64,000 nucleotides of DNA from Mesorhizobium denitrificans (GTDB lineage Bacteria; Pseudomonadota; Alphaproteobacteria; Rhizobiales; Rhizobiaceae). Position numbers and translations under genes: made by a program. The stretch is taken from NCBI RefSeq assembly GCF_003403035.1, contig NZ_QURN01000010.1:62001-126000 (forward strand). The letters run 5' to 3'. Position 1 is the first letter of the stretch, and the number at the start of each line of letters is the position of its first letter. Shown here in pieces: positions 7,614 to 17,836 of the stretch. The notes under the pieces were generated by a model, which worked only from the letters and a program-made list of their open reading frames with translations, was not told where the DNA came from and did not search any database.

Positions 7614-9929
7614 CTAGCGGTTCTTGCTAATCTGGCTGCTGCGAGGCTTGGGAGGTGCGCCAAACTGCCAAACGGCAGTAGACATTGTCTTGATTCCATT
7701 GGCGGTTAGCGCGGAGCCGAACAGGAAGCCCTGCAACGTTTCTGGACGCGCTTCAGGCAGCAGGGCCGAAAGTTGGTCGAAGGTTTCGATGCCTTCCACC
7801 GTCACGCTTTTTCCGAGCGAATGGCACAGGCCCACAATGCCGGCGATCAGCTTGAGCGAATGCTTGTTAGTGGCAATATCCGAGACAAAGCTGCGGTCGA
7901 TCTTGATCTTGTCGATTGGCAACCGATGCAGATAACTCAACGCAGAATAGCCCGTACCGAAGTCGTCAAGCGCGATTCGAACGCCCTCTGCCCGAATCAT
8001 CGCAAGTTTTGCGGCAGTTTCGAGCTTGTTATTTAGCAGCGCTGTCTCCGTCACCTCAACAACCAAACGCGCTGGATCCAGGCCGGAATTTGCCAGCGCT
8101 TCGCGCACGGTCCCCACGACGCTGTCATCATGGAAGTCCTTGGCCGAAAGGTTCACGGAAACACCGATACGCTCCGGCCATTTGGCGCACTCAAGCGTTG
8201 CGGCTTTCAGCACATAGCGGCTAATCCCCGAAATGATCCCGATTTCTTCGGCCAGTGGGATGAAGATAGCGGGAGAGATGACACCAAGCTCGGGGTGGTT
8301 CCAACGGCAAAGCGCCTCGCAACTCACAACTCTCATTGTCTTTGAGGAAATGATTGGCTGGTAGACGACGTTCAAACCGCCCTTCTCCACCGCAGCGCGC
8401 AAATCCTCGATAAGCCGCTGGCGGGTGCGGAACGCCTCGTCAATACGCGGCTCGAACAACTGCCAACGCGCCTTGCCGTTCTTCTTGGCCACGTGCAGCG
8501 CGAGGTCCGCCTTTACAATCATTGTCTCAATGTTGAAATTATTTGCCGGTTCGCACGCGATACCTATGCTCAATCGAATCCGAAATTCATTGCCCGCAAC
8601 GAATGTCGGCCCTTCAATGGCGGCGAAAGTACTTTCGGCAATCGACGACAGTTGGTCGGTGCTCCGGACGTTGTTGTAGAAAATCATGAACTCATCACCG
8701 CCGAAGCGGCAGCACACCACGTCGCCGGAAATCCGCCCGATACGCCGTCCTACTTCATAAAGCAGGCCGTCGCCCACAGGATGGCCGAACTTGTCGTTCA
8801 CGCTCTTGAAGTCATCCAGGTCGATAACCATCAGGCCACAAAGCCGCTGCGGATTGCCATCCGCCAACCGCTGGCCGATCAGTTCCTGGAAGTAGTTGCG
8901 GTTCGGCAGAGCAGTGAGATCGTCAAAACGCGCCATTGCGCGAATCTTCTCTTCGGCCTGAACGCGCTGCGTCACATCCTCGAACGTTATGACGCCGAGT
9001 TCATAGCGTCCTTCGCGCGCTGACGTTTCAAAAAAACGTCCGTCGTTCAGCCCAATCGTGATCTTGCGGTCGATGCCTTCACGAAGGTTCTTCCCAAGCT
9101 GGGCGCTGATGAAGTCAGACTCAGCCCGCCCGATCAGCCCAGCCGCCGTGATTCGCCGCAACAGCGAGCCGGAAGTGCGTCCCAACATGGCATCCGCCGA
9201 GGGCATACCCAACATCTTTGCGGCCTGCCCATTGGCAACCACCACGCGTCCCTCTTTGCTCAACATAATGAGCCCGTGGGACATGGTGTTGAGCGCGCGA
9301 TTGAAGCGCTCGGCCAATCCGTTCGCGCGGTTCTGCGCTGAAATTGCGGCGAACAAAACTTCGCGAACAGTGGTCGCATATCGCTGAATCGCCAGCAGGA
9401 ACGGGATCGACAACAGGCCCAGCGCCACATGGAAAAAGTCGCCGCGCAGAATGAAGCCCATGGCCATTGGCAGGGTAAGCGCAATAACCAGAATGTTTAC
9501 CATGCGCGGCGAACCATAGTTTCGCCCCGCAATACCTGTGGCCGTCGCGAGCGCGATGCAAACCGCGGCCGTTTCCGAGAAACTGTCCTCACCCGAATAG
9601 ATCGCCACCAGACTGAAACAGCCCAGTGTCGCGCCATGCATGGCCCCGAACAGGATGTAATAATTTTCGCGCTTCTGCGCCTCTGCGCGAGTCGTGGCCG
9701 GCAGCTTGGCATTGATATGCCGCATGTTGACCAGACGGATCGCACCAACCGCAAGTAGACAAGTCAACACGGTCAGATAGGCCGAATTGCCCGTATTGAG
9801 CCAAACGAGAGTGATCAGCGCGGATTGGGCAAAGATGCCAATCGCCAGCGTAAATCCGTCGCGGAATAGCGTTTCCACGAACGGAAGATAGATATCGTCC
9901 GATATTTTATCTGATTTCGCCTCAACCAT
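7614..9929 (-). CDS. Membrane-bound PAS-GGDEF-EAL c-di-GMP protein
   Basis: A 771-aa signalling protein. About five membrane helices fill residues 25-180, a PAS-like domain covers about 205-320, GGDEF is at 410-414 and EAL at 538-540. GGDEF is intact, but the allosteric RxxD I-site is not at its usual spacing (Arg-Ile-Ser-Gly-Asp instead). The EAL domain has the full set of catalytic motifs: EALCRW, EVTET, DDFGTGYSALSYL, IKIDRSF, VEGIET and LQGFLFG, so phosphodiesterase activity is likely. The start is unsure: ATG at 9929 has GAGG very close, and TTG at 9953 has no site. The gene downstream is a FeeM-like acyl transferase. Confidence 0.93.
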   Translation of the reverse strand: MVEAKSDKISDDIYLPFVETLFRDGFTLAIGIFAQSALITLVWLNTGNSAYLTVLTCLLAVGAIRLVNMRHINAKLPATTRAEAQKRENYYILFGAMHGATLGCFSLVAIYSGEDSFSETAAVCIALATATGIAGRNYGSPRMVNILVIALTLPMAMGFILRGDFFHVALGLLSIPFLLAIQRYATTVREVLFAAISAQNRANGLAERFNRALNTMSHGLIMLSKEGRVVVANGQAAKMLGMPSADAMLGRTSGSLLRRITAAGLIGRAESDFISAQLGKNLREGIDRKITIGLNDGRFFETSAREGRYELGVITFEDVTQRVQAEEKIRAMARFDDLTALPNRNYFQELIGQRLADGNPQRLCGLMVIDLDDFKSVNDKFGHPVGDGLLYEVGRRIGRISGDVVCCRFGGDEFMIFYNNVRSTDQLSSIAESTFAAIEGPTFVAGNEFRIRLSIGIACEPANNFNIETMIVKADLALHVAKKNGKARWQLFEPRIDEAFRTRQRLIEDLRAAVEKGGLNVVYQPIISSKTMRVVSCEALCRWNHPELGVISPAIFIPLAEEIGIISGISRYVLKAATLECAKWPERIGVSVNLSAKDFHDDSVVGTVREALANSGLDPARLVVEVTETALLNNKLETAAKLAMIRAEGVRIALDDFGTGYSALSYLHRLPIDKIKIDRSFVSDIATNKHSLKLIAGIVGLCHSLGKSVTVEGIETFDQLSALLPEARPETLQGFLFGSALTANGIKTMSTAVWQFGAPPKPRSSQISKNR

Positions 9930-9977
9930 CACCTCACTGGTGACACAAGGCAATTAAGAAAACTTTAGACCTGTTTT

Positions 9978-12900
9978 CTAAATTACTGCCCGGACTCCAT
10001 TTTTTCCGGCTTCATCCACAGCTTTAAGTTGCTCGTCCCAGCGCTGAAGAAGGCGCTGCCGCTCTGCCTGGGCCTCGTTCAGATTGCGCTCTTTGACGTG
10101 GCCATAGCCGCGCACGAGCGACGGTATCGAGGCAAGTGCGACTGCCGCTTCCAGCCGCCCCTCGCGCAAGCCACCGGCAATCATTTCAAGATCGGCTTCG
10201 TATTGGTCGAGGAAACCACGCTCGGATTTGCGCTCATGCGTATAGCCAAACAAATCGAACATCGTACCGCGCAAACCTCTAAGCGATGCAAGCACGCCGA
10301 ATGCCTTCATCATCCAGGGACCGAATTTCGATTTTACTGGCTCGCCGCTTGCATTCTTACGGCCAAGGATTGGCGGCGCCAGATGGAACTCCAGCCGATC
10401 AAACGACGCAAACTCGGCACCGAGCTGCCGCTTGAACGCCGCGCCGGTGTAAAGCCGCGCGACCTCATACTCGTCCTTTATCGCCATGGCCTTGAAGAGG
10501 TTCCGCGCCACGGCTTCTGTAACGGCGGTCGATGCTCCCGACGCCTGCTCCGCGTCACGAACGCGCTCCACCTGTTTGCGGTAGCGCTCTGCGTAAGCCG
10601 CGTTCTGGTATCCCGTCAGGAACTCCACGCGCGCCGCGATCACCTCATCGAGCGTCTGCGAAACCTGTTCTTTGCGCACGCCGGACGCGGCGATCATTGC
10701 CCGCACGAACTCAGGATCATGCGCAGCGCGACGTCCCCAACGAAATGCCGCGATGTTCATGGAAACCGCTTCGCCATTCAGTTCGATGGCGCGTTCTACC
10801 GCCTGCACCGAAACCGGCAGACCACCGGCCTGCGCTGCCATTCCCAGCATCAGCATATTCGCGCCGATGGCATTGCCAAACAGAACATTCGCCGTGCGCG
10901 TCGCATCGAAGAAGACCGCCTTGTCGCCCGCAGCCGCACGGATCGCCCTCTTGAGACGTTCCACCGGCAACGAAAAATCCGGCGAGCGCGTAAACTCACC
11001 CGGCATTACTTCTGCCGTATTGGCAACAAAAAGCGTATGCCCTTCACGCACAGACGCCAGCACCTTGCGCGCACCCGAAACGACAAGGTCGCAGCCAAGC
11101 ACCAGATCGGCCTTACCCGCCGAAACTCGGATCGAATTTATCTCCGCAGGCGTTCGCGCAACGCGAACATGGCTGAAAACCGCCCCACCCTTTTGCGCAA
11201 GACCGGCCATGTCGATCATGCCGCAGCCCTTGCCTTCGAGATGCGCCGCCATGCCGAGGATCGCGCCAATCGTCACGACGCCCGTACCGCCCACACCATC
11301 GATAATGGACGCCCAGCCGTCCGAACCCATCTGACAAACCTGCGCGGCAGGCACGCCCGCGAGCGGATCGACATCACCCGCCGCACCGGAAGCTTTACGC
11401 AGCTTCGCGCCATGCACGGTCACGAATGACGGGCAGAACCCGTTCAGACAGGAGAAGTCCTTATTGCAGCTCGACTGGTCGATGCGGCGCTTGCGTCCGA
11501 ACTCCGTCTCGACCGGCTGCACGGAAACGCAGTTCGATTTCACGCTGCAATCGCCGCATCCTTCACACACAAGCTCGTTGATCATCACCCGCCGGTCAGG
11601 GTCTGGAAACGAACCGCGCTTGCGGCGACGACGCTTCTCTGCAGCGCAGGTCTGGTCATAGAGCAGCACGGAAACGCCGGGCACCTCGCGCAACTCGCGT
11701 TGCACAGCGTCGAGGTCGTCGCGATGGTGAATGGTTGTTCCACCCGGAAACGCGACGCGATATTTCTCCGGCTCGTCAGTTACGACAGCGATGCGCTCGA
11801 CACCTTCCGCTCGCACCTGATTGGCGATCATATCGACCGTCAGATTTCCTTCATGCGGCTGCCCACCGGTCATCGCCACGGCATCGTTGTAGAGGATCTT
11901 GTAGGTAATATTTGCGTTTGACGCCCTGGCAAACCGCAGAGCCAGCGAACCCGAATGGTTGTATGTGCCGTCGCCCAGATTCTGGAAAATGTGGTCACGC
12001 TTTGTAAACGGAGCCTGGCCAACCCATTGCGCGCCTTCACCGCCCATGGCTGTAAAACCAACGGTCGAACGGTCCATCCAAAGCGCCATGAAATGGCAGC
12101 CGATACCCGCCGCAGCGAGCGACCCCTCCGGCACTTTCGTCGAACTGTTATGCGGGCAGCCAGAACAGAAATAGGGCGTGCGGTTCGCAACATCGACCGT
12201 ATCCGCCAGCATCGCCTGAAACTGTTTCAGCCTATGCACGCGTGCCGCGATTTCCTCGCTACGACCTATCTGCTTCAACACGCGTTCACCAATGGCGATG
12301 GCAATGTCGTTCGGGTCCAGCGCCCCCTTCGGCGTGAACAGCCAGTTGCCGCGCTCGTCCCGCTTGCCCACCACAACAGGCTGTGACGCCGTGCCATAGA
12401 GGTTTTCGCGAACCTGCGTTTCGATCAGTGAGCGCTTCTCTTCAACGACGATGATTAAACTTAGCCCCTTGGCGAACTCCTTGAGGTGTTCGTAATCCAG
12501 CGGCCACGGGCATCCCACCTTGAAAAGCCGGATACCGAGCCGATTCGCTTCCTTCTCGCCGATCCCCAAATCGTCCAGCGCCTGCCGCACGTCGAGGAAG
12601 CTTTTGCCAGAAGAAATAATGCCGATTTTCGCCTGCCGCCCGCCGGAATAGACAATGCGATTCAGCCCATTGGCCCGAATGAACGCGGCGGCGGCAGCGC
12701 GCTTATATTCGTGCAGCCGCGCTTCTTGTCCCAATTGGTCCAGTTCCGGGCGAATATTCAAACCACCAGCAGGCATCTCGAATTCCGGCACCTTTATCGA
12801 AATACGCGAGAGCGCCGCATTCACCGAACCCGTCGATTCAATATTGTCCTTCACGCATTTGATCGCAGCCCAAGTCCCCGCAAAGCGCGACAAAGCGAAG

Positions 12901-13457
12901 CCGAGCAGCCCGTAGTCGATAATTTCCTGCACACCCGCCGGGTTGAGTATCGGGATCATCGTATCCACGAAAAGGAATTCCGTGGCGTGGGCGTTGGTTG
13001 AGGATTCGGCCGTATGATCATCGCCCATCAGCGCGAGAACGCCGCCGTGTTTGGAAGATCCGGCCAGATTCGCATGGCGGAACACGTCACCGGATCGATC
13101 AACGCCCGGCCCTTTGCCGTACCAGACGGAGAACACCCCGTCATATTTGCCCTCGCCCAGCAGTTCCGACTGCTGCGAGCCCCAGCAGGCCGTCGCGGCC
13201 AGTTCTTCATTCAATCCAGGTTGGAAAACGATGTCCGACTCCGCCAACTGCTTTTTGGCGCGCCACAATTGTTGATCCAACCCGCCAAGCGGCGAGCCGC
13301 GATAGCCCGAGACAAATCCTGCCGTATTGAGGCCAGCCTGCCGATCCATCTCCTTTTGCATCAGGAGCATGCGCACGACTGCCTGCGATCCAGACAGGAA
13401 AACCTGATCCTTCGCCAGATCGAATTTGTCGTCCAGCGAGATATTGTGAAGGGTCAT
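9978..13457 (-). CDS. Indolepyruvate:ferredoxin oxidoreductase, fused alpha-beta form
   Basis: A 1159-aa fusion of IorA- and IorB-type subunits. Order: pyrimidine/POR N-terminal region (from about residue 20, 'FLSGSQAVVRMLL'), then the TPP-binding part starting at about 430 with CSGCPHNSSTK and 'GDGTYNHSGSLALRFA', a 4Fe-4S part at about 629-665 (CEGCGDC, then more Cys in 'SSCNKDFSCLNGFCPSFV'), the gamma/IorB domain with 'DGVGGTGVVTIGAILGMAAH' at about 720-900, and a long C-terminal extension. It decarboxylates aryl-pyruvates oxidatively to aryl-acetyl-CoA with ferredoxin as acceptor. No partner subunit is needed, as the fusion carries both. It is a single gene with free space on both sides. 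Confidence 0.95.
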   Translation of the reverse strand: MTLHNISLDDKFDLAKDQVFLSGSQAVVRMLLMQKEMDRQAGLNTAGFVSGYRGSPLGGLDQQLWRAKKQLAESDIVFQPGLNEELAATACWGSQQSELLGEGKYDGVFSVWYGKGPGVDRSGDVFRHANLAGSSKHGGVLALMGDDHTAESSTNAHATEFLFVDTMIPILNPAGVQEIIDYGLLGFALSRFAGTWAAIKCVKDNIESTGSVNAALSRISIKVPEFEMPAGGLNIRPELDQLGQEARLHEYKRAAAAAFIRANGLNRIVYSGGRQAKIGIISSGKSFLDVRQALDDLGIGEKEANRLGIRLFKVGCPWPLDYEHLKEFAKGLSLIIVVEEKRSLIETQVRENLYGTASQPVVVGKRDERGNWLFTPKGALDPNDIAIAIGERVLKQIGRSEEIAARVHRLKQFQAMLADTVDVANRTPYFCSGCPHNSSTKVPEGSLAAAGIGCHFMALWMDRSTVGFTAMGGEGAQWVGQAPFTKRDHIFQNLGDGTYNHSGSLALRFARASNANITYKILYNDAVAMTGGQPHEGNLTVDMIANQVRAEGVERIAVVTDEPEKYRVAFPGGTTIHHRDDLDAVQRELREVPGVSVLLYDQTCAAEKRRRRKRGSFPDPDRRVMINELVCEGCGDCSVKSNCVSVQPVETEFGRKRRIDQSSCNKDFSCLNGFCPSFVTVHGAKLRKASGAAGDVDPLAGVPAAQVCQMGSDGWASIIDGVGGTGVVTIGAILGMAAHLEGKGCGMIDMAGLAQKGGAVFSHVRVARTPAEINSIRVSAGKADLVLGCDLVVSGARKVLASVREGHTLFVANTAEVMPGEFTRSPDFSLPVERLKRAIRAAAGDKAVFFDATRTANVLFGNAIGANMLMLGMAAQAGGLPVSVQAVERAIELNGEAVSMNIAAFRWGRRAAHDPEFVRAMIAASGVRKEQVSQTLDEVIAARVEFLTGYQNAAYAERYRKQVERVRDAEQASGASTAVTEAVARNLFKAMAIKDEYEVARLYTGAAFKRQLGAEFASFDRLEFHLAPPILGRKNASGEPVKSKFGPWMMKAFGVLASLRGLRGTMFDLFGYTHERKSERGFLDQYEADLEMIAGGLREGRLEAAVALASIPSLVRGYGHVKERNLNEAQAERQRLLQRWDEQLKAVDEAGKNGVRAVI

Positions 13458-13556
13458 AAATCAGGTTCCTCTGCGGAGGCTCGTAAGCCAACGTCGAGTC
13501 GGTGATTTGCCCAATGTCGACGCGCAAGGCGCGAAGGTCAAACAAATTCGGTTGTA

Positions 13557-14078
13557 TCAGAAATTCGGACAATCTTCGCGCGAAGCGGCCGCCTGCTCAG
13601 CCACGCTGCGCCCCTTCATTTCCGGGTTCGGCGTGTAAAACGGGCCAACAACAAGCGGCTTGTCGGGCAATAAAGTCTGGTCTTCCGAGGAAGTTACCGT
13701 GGTATCGATGGTCTGAACGGGTTGGCCCGCACTGTCTTCAATCTTGATTGCGATCTTGTAGGGATGGTCTTTGACGATACAGCGCAGGGGCGGTGTGGTC
13801 AGTGTCGTCTTGTCCGTTGCTGGCCAGATTTTCTCGCGCACCTCAATTGCGTCGCCACCTGCCGGATTCTCAAAGCTTGCAACCGCAACTTCTCCCTCGC
13901 CTGGCGTGCGCAAATGTTTCAAGTTTACCAGAAAGCGCGCGGTCGCCACTCGATAGTTGAACACCACCAGCTTGCCGTCCAGCGCATAACGCTCAGTGTC
14001 TTTGCTGTCCCGGCATCCGGCCACCAATGCGACGATAGCCAAACCCATCGCCGCCGTTCTAATCGGCCACGCTTTCAT
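13557..14078 (-). CDS. Hypothetical lipoprotein
   Basis: A 173-aa protein with a short basic N-terminus, a hydrophobic core and a lipobox LVAGC at about residues 18-22, so it should be a lipid-anchored periplasmic protein. The rest has no family I recognise; it looks like a compact beta-rich domain ('ALDGKLVVFNYRVATARFLV') with two further Cys (in LRCIVK and EDCPNF) that could form a disulfide. AGAGG precedes the ATG by 6 bases. It starts inside the last 20 bases of the CGNR regulator gene, so the two are co-transcribed, but I cannot link their roles. Confidence 0.8.
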   Translation of the reverse strand: MKAWPIRTAAMGLAIVALVAGCRDSKDTERYALDGKLVVFNYRVATARFLVNLKHLRTPGEGEVAVASFENPAGGDAIEVREKIWPATDKTTLTTPPLRCIVKDHPYKIAIKIEDSAGQPVQTIDTTVTSSEDQTLLPDKPLVVGPFYTPNPEMKGRSVAEQAAASREDCPNF

Positions 14079-14664
14079 AAATCACCTCTGCATTTTTGAG
14101 ACGGTTGTAATGGCGGGCTGCCTTGCGGCGATTCCCGCACACCGCCATGTCGCACCAGATGCGGCTGCTGTTTCGGCTGCGATCGACAAACAGCCAGCCG
14201 CAATTCGCGCAAATTCGCATCCGCGATAGCCGGTCCGGCTGCAACAGGCGCAGCGCCGACATGGCGACCGCCGGTTCCAACTCCAAGGCTCCCGTCGACG
14301 CTATCCCCTGGCATGTAAACGTGCCGCCGCCCTGCATCGCCTGAGAACAAGCACCCAACAATTCAGCTACTCTATCGGCATCCAGCCTCCCGGATTCCGC
14401 AGTCTCGCGAAACAGTGAATCGGTAGCCTCGCGAAGTCGTATGACTGTCGCCTTCGCAGCCTCCGGTTTGGCAACGGTCAAAACTGCACCACCCAATTCG
14501 TCCGCACAAAACCGACTAGCGGCCGTTGCGAATCGCTCGACCTCTTCGGCTTTCTCAAAGCGATCGAAGCGACGTGCAGGATCGATACGCAGAACCACGG
14601 TATTGGCGACATCCAACGCCAGCGCACCGCCTGAAAATCTATGCTCGGACCAATCGACAGCCAT
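14059..14664 (-). CDS. CGNR zinc-finger transcriptional regulator (ABATE domain)
   Basis: A 201-aa regulator of the family with an N-terminal ABATE domain ('FSGGALALDVANTVVLRI') and a C-terminal CGNR zinc finger: 'RICANCGWLF', then 'IWCDMAVCGNRRKAARHY', i.e. C-x2-C and C-x4-C followed by the Gly-Asn-Arg of the family name. I choose ATG at 14664, because the longer start at 14709 would place a 32-bp palindrome inside the coding region. This gene is divergent from an orphan LivH-like permease and shares the palindrome with it, so it probably controls that permease and itself. Confidence 0.88.
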   Translation of the reverse strand: MAVDWSEHRFSGGALALDVANTVVLRIDPARRFDRFEKAEEVERFATAASRFCADELGGAVLTVAKPEAAKATVIRLREATDSLFRETAESGRLDADRVAELLGACSQAMQGGGTFTCQGIASTGALELEPAVAMSALRLLQPDRLSRMRICANCGWLFVDRSRNSSRIWCDMAVCGNRRKAARHYNRLKNAEVIYESVAD

Positions 14665-14671
14665 ACGCTTA

Positions 14672-14703
14672 TCTAACTGGTAAAATGCTTTTTGCAAGTT
14701 AGA
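14672..14703. promoter_or_regulatory. 32-bp operator-like palindrome in the CGNR/permease gap
   Basis: The two ends are TCTAACT and AGTTAGA, with AAAA and TTTT blocks inside around a central GC; 26 of 32 positions obey the symmetry. It lies 8-39 bases before the CGNR start and 13 bases before the earliest start of the permease, so a bound dimer would cover both promoters. The core CAAAAAGCATTTT (minus strand) returns in the hiuH-puuE gap at 41723-41735. Confidence 0.65.
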
Positions 14704-14731
14704 ATACATCGGTTAATTGGCCACTCACTCG

Positions 14732-15631
14732 ATGCTCTATTTTCTCCAGCAAGCCTTGTTCGGCATCCATGCCGGCGCGATCTATGCATTGCTTGCGTTT
14801 GGCTATGTGCTGGTGAACGCGCTGCTGCGCCGCACGAATCTCGCCCACGGAGCACTATTCGCCTTCTGCGGACACGCAATGATACTGGCCACGTTGTTCG
14901 GCTGGAACGTGCTTTGGCTCACTTGGCCCGCAGCAATAGGCTTCGGCGCGCTTGTCGGGCTGGCTTATGCGGCGATCCTCGGCATGGTCCTGTCGCGCCA
15001 CATTTTCGAGCCACTGCGCAGTGCCGCGCCCAACACCATCGTCACCGCCACGCTTGGTGTCGCAATCGTACTAATGGAGGCATCGCGCATCGCCGCCGGT
15101 ACGCGCGATTACTGGCTGCCGCCGCTGCTATCCGAACCCATCGTTTTCGCCCAGGCGGAAGGTTTCATCGTTACGCTGACGCTGAACCAGATCATCGGCT
15201 GCCTGATAATATTCATGATATTGGCAGCGAGTTCTGTATTTCTGGCCCGTTCGCGCTTCGGGCGAAACTGGCAGGCAGTCGCGGATGATCCATTTGCCGC
15301 CGCTCTGTGCGGAGTCGATCCGCCGCGCATTTTCCGGCTGGCATCCATCTTCGCAGCCCTGCTCGCCGCGATATCCGGCATTCTCGCCGCAGCCTACTAC
15401 GGCAATATCAGTTTCGGCACCGGTCTGGTCTATGGCTTGAAAGTGCTCTTCGTCACCGCAGCAGGCAGCTATACCTCCCCCTTTCGCGCGGCGCTTGGCG
15501 CGTTTGCATTCGGCATCGGCGAAACAGTCTGGACAGGCTATTTCCCATCGGAATGGCGCGATGCTTGGATGCTGGCGTTTCTCGCGGCTACGCTGATTCT
15601 GCGTCATTCCGCCCGCGACGATGCACCATAA
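14732..15631 (+). CDS. Orphan LivH-like ABC transporter permease
   Basis: A 299-aa membrane protein of the branched-chain-amino-acid permease family. It starts 'MLYFLQQALFGIHAGAIYAL', has the LivH-type loop 'RFGRNWQAVADDPFAAALCG', and 'AAAYYGNISFGTGLVYGLK' near the C-terminus. ATG at 14732 gives the usual LivH N-terminus; TTG at 14717 is possible but has no better site. No LivM, ATPase or binding protein follows: the next gene is a TRAP binding protein on the other strand. It could work with the ATPases of another importer, or be a remnant of a larger operon. Confidence 0.85.
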   Translation: MLYFLQQALFGIHAGAIYALLAFGYVLVNALLRRTNLAHGALFAFCGHAMILATLFGWNVLWLTWPAAIGFGALVGLAYAAILGMVLSRHIFEPLRSAAPNTIVTATLGVAIVLMEASRIAAGTRDYWLPPLLSEPIVFAQAEGFIVTLTLNQIIGCLIIFMILAASSVFLARSRFGRNWQAVADDPFAAALCGVDPPRIFRLASIFAALLAAISGILAAAYYGNISFGTGLVYGLKVLFVTAAGSYTSPFRAALGAFAFGIGETVWTGYFPSEWRDAWMLAFLAATLILRHSARDDAP

Positions 15632-15633
15632 TA

Positions 15634-15665
15634 AAAAAGGCCCGGAAGCTTTCGCCTCCGGGGCC
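15634..15665 (-). terminator. Rho-independent terminator of the TRAP binding-protein gene
   Basis: On the minus strand a GC-rich stem (GGCCCCGGA / TCCGGGCC, one bulged G) is followed at once by TTTTTTA. It lies 22 bases after the stop of the TRAP gene. The same hairpin is 3 bases after the stop of the convergent permease gene but has no U run in that direction. Confidence 0.85.
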
Positions 15666-15687
15666 GTATTCAATGCAGTGACTGAGC

Positions 15688-16815
<1,128 letters not shown>

Positions 16816-16948
16816 TCAAGTGAATCGGGCGCATACATTTTTGTCTATTGCTATGCACCGGTCGGAAACAATACACGCCACGGCCTAGGTGTCTAGCACG
16901 GCATGGACCACGAATTCTTGTTTGGAGACCCAATATCGGGCGTCTAAA

Positions 16949-16962
16949 ACTAATGTATTAGA
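16949..16962. promoter_or_regulatory. Short inverted repeat in the TRAP/hydrolase gap
   Basis: CTAAT-GT-ATTAG is a 12-bp symmetric site in the 265-base divergent gap between the TRAP binding protein and the gamma-glutamyl hydrolase gene. Place fits an operator; there is no further support. Confidence 0.35.
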
Positions 16963-17010
16963 GATCGCGGCATACCAATTCGGATTGACGTGGAAATCGG
17001 GCACAAAATC

Positions 17011-17025
17011 GCCTATTTAATAGGC
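17011..17025. promoter_or_regulatory. 15-bp palindrome before the gamma-glutamyl hydrolase gene
   Basis: GCCTATTTAATAGGC has perfect 7-base arms around one central base. It ends 34 bases before the ATG at 17060, so a protein there would cover the promoter. The regulator is not known from the window. Confidence 0.45.
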
Positions 17026-17059
17026 AAATCAACTGCCTGCACGACAGGAACTATCCACT

Positions 17060-17833
17060 ATGTATCAGCCGCTCGTCGCCGTTTCGACCGATGTTCGCCA
17101 GTTCGAAAATTACACCTGGCACGCGGCCCCGCGCCAATATCTTGAAGCGGCAATCGTCGGCGCCGGAGTGTTCCCTGTTCTGGTCCCATCCTTCGGCGAA
17201 CGTCTCGATCTGGACACACTCCTTACCTCTGTCGACGGCGTGATGGTCACTGGATCGAAGTCGAACGTTCATCCCTCGCTCTATGGCGCAGACGCCACGG
17301 AGGAGAATGGCCCATATGATCCAGACAGGGACGCCACCACGCTGCCGCTTATCCGCAAGGCTATCCAGCGCGGCGTGCCGCTGCTCGCGATCTGCCGTGG
17401 CATTCAGGAGTTGAACGTAGCCCTCGGCGGCACACTCGCCACCGAAATTCAGGAGCGTGCCGGAAGCATGGACCACCGCGCGCCGGTTAGCGAAAATCAG
17501 GATGAGCGTTTCGCGATCCGGCAGACGGTCAGCATCAAGTCCGGCTCGTGCCTTGCGGGCGTTTTCGGCGCTGGCGACATTCAGGTCAACTCAGTGCACC
17601 GGCAGGCAGTGGACCGCCTGGGCTCCGCCTTGCAGGTCGAAGCCGTTGCACCTGATGGAACGGTCGAGGCGGTATCCGTCCGCAATTCAAGCGCCTTTGC
17701 CGTTGGCGTTCAGTGGCACCCGGAATATTGGGTCCATTCTGACAGCACCTCGGCAAAAATCTTCAGCGCCTTTGGCGATGCGGTGCGCGAACACGCCGCT
17801 GCCCGCACGGGCGTCAAAGCCGCGGCCGAATAA
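17060..17833 (+). CDS. Gamma-glutamyl-gamma-aminobutyrate hydrolase-like (peptidase C26)
   Basis: A 257-aa class I glutamine-amidotransferase-fold hydrolase. The catalytic triad is visible: Cys112 in 'LLAICRGIQELN', His220 and Glu222 in VQWHPE. The 'GVMVTGSKSNVHPSLYG' loop is typical of PuuD proteins that cut gamma-glutamyl-GABA to glutamate and GABA in putrescine breakdown. A gamma-glutamylpolyamine-synthetase-like gene and an aminotransferase lie 7-9 kb away. Other PuuD paralogs are known with unclear substrates, so the exact reaction is inference. The stop is 3 bases from the stop of the convergent DUF2726 gene. Confidence 0.9.
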   Translation: MYQPLVAVSTDVRQFENYTWHAAPRQYLEAAIVGAGVFPVLVPSFGERLDLDTLLTSVDGVMVTGSKSNVHPSLYGADATEENGPYDPDRDATTLPLIRKAIQRGVPLLAICRGIQELNVALGGTLATEIQERAGSMDHRAPVSENQDERFAIRQTVSIKSGSCLAGVFGAGDIQVNSVHRQAVDRLGSALQVEAVAPDGTVEAVSVRNSSAFAVGVQWHPEYWVHSDSTSAKIFSAFGDAVREHAAARTGVKAAAE

Positions 17834-17836
17834 AGC

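Noticed and set aside
10029-11429. A 466-codon open frame opposite the indolepyruvate oxidoreductase gene
   Set aside because: It is Arg/His-rich low-complexity text without domains; the oxidoreductase on the other strand is certain.
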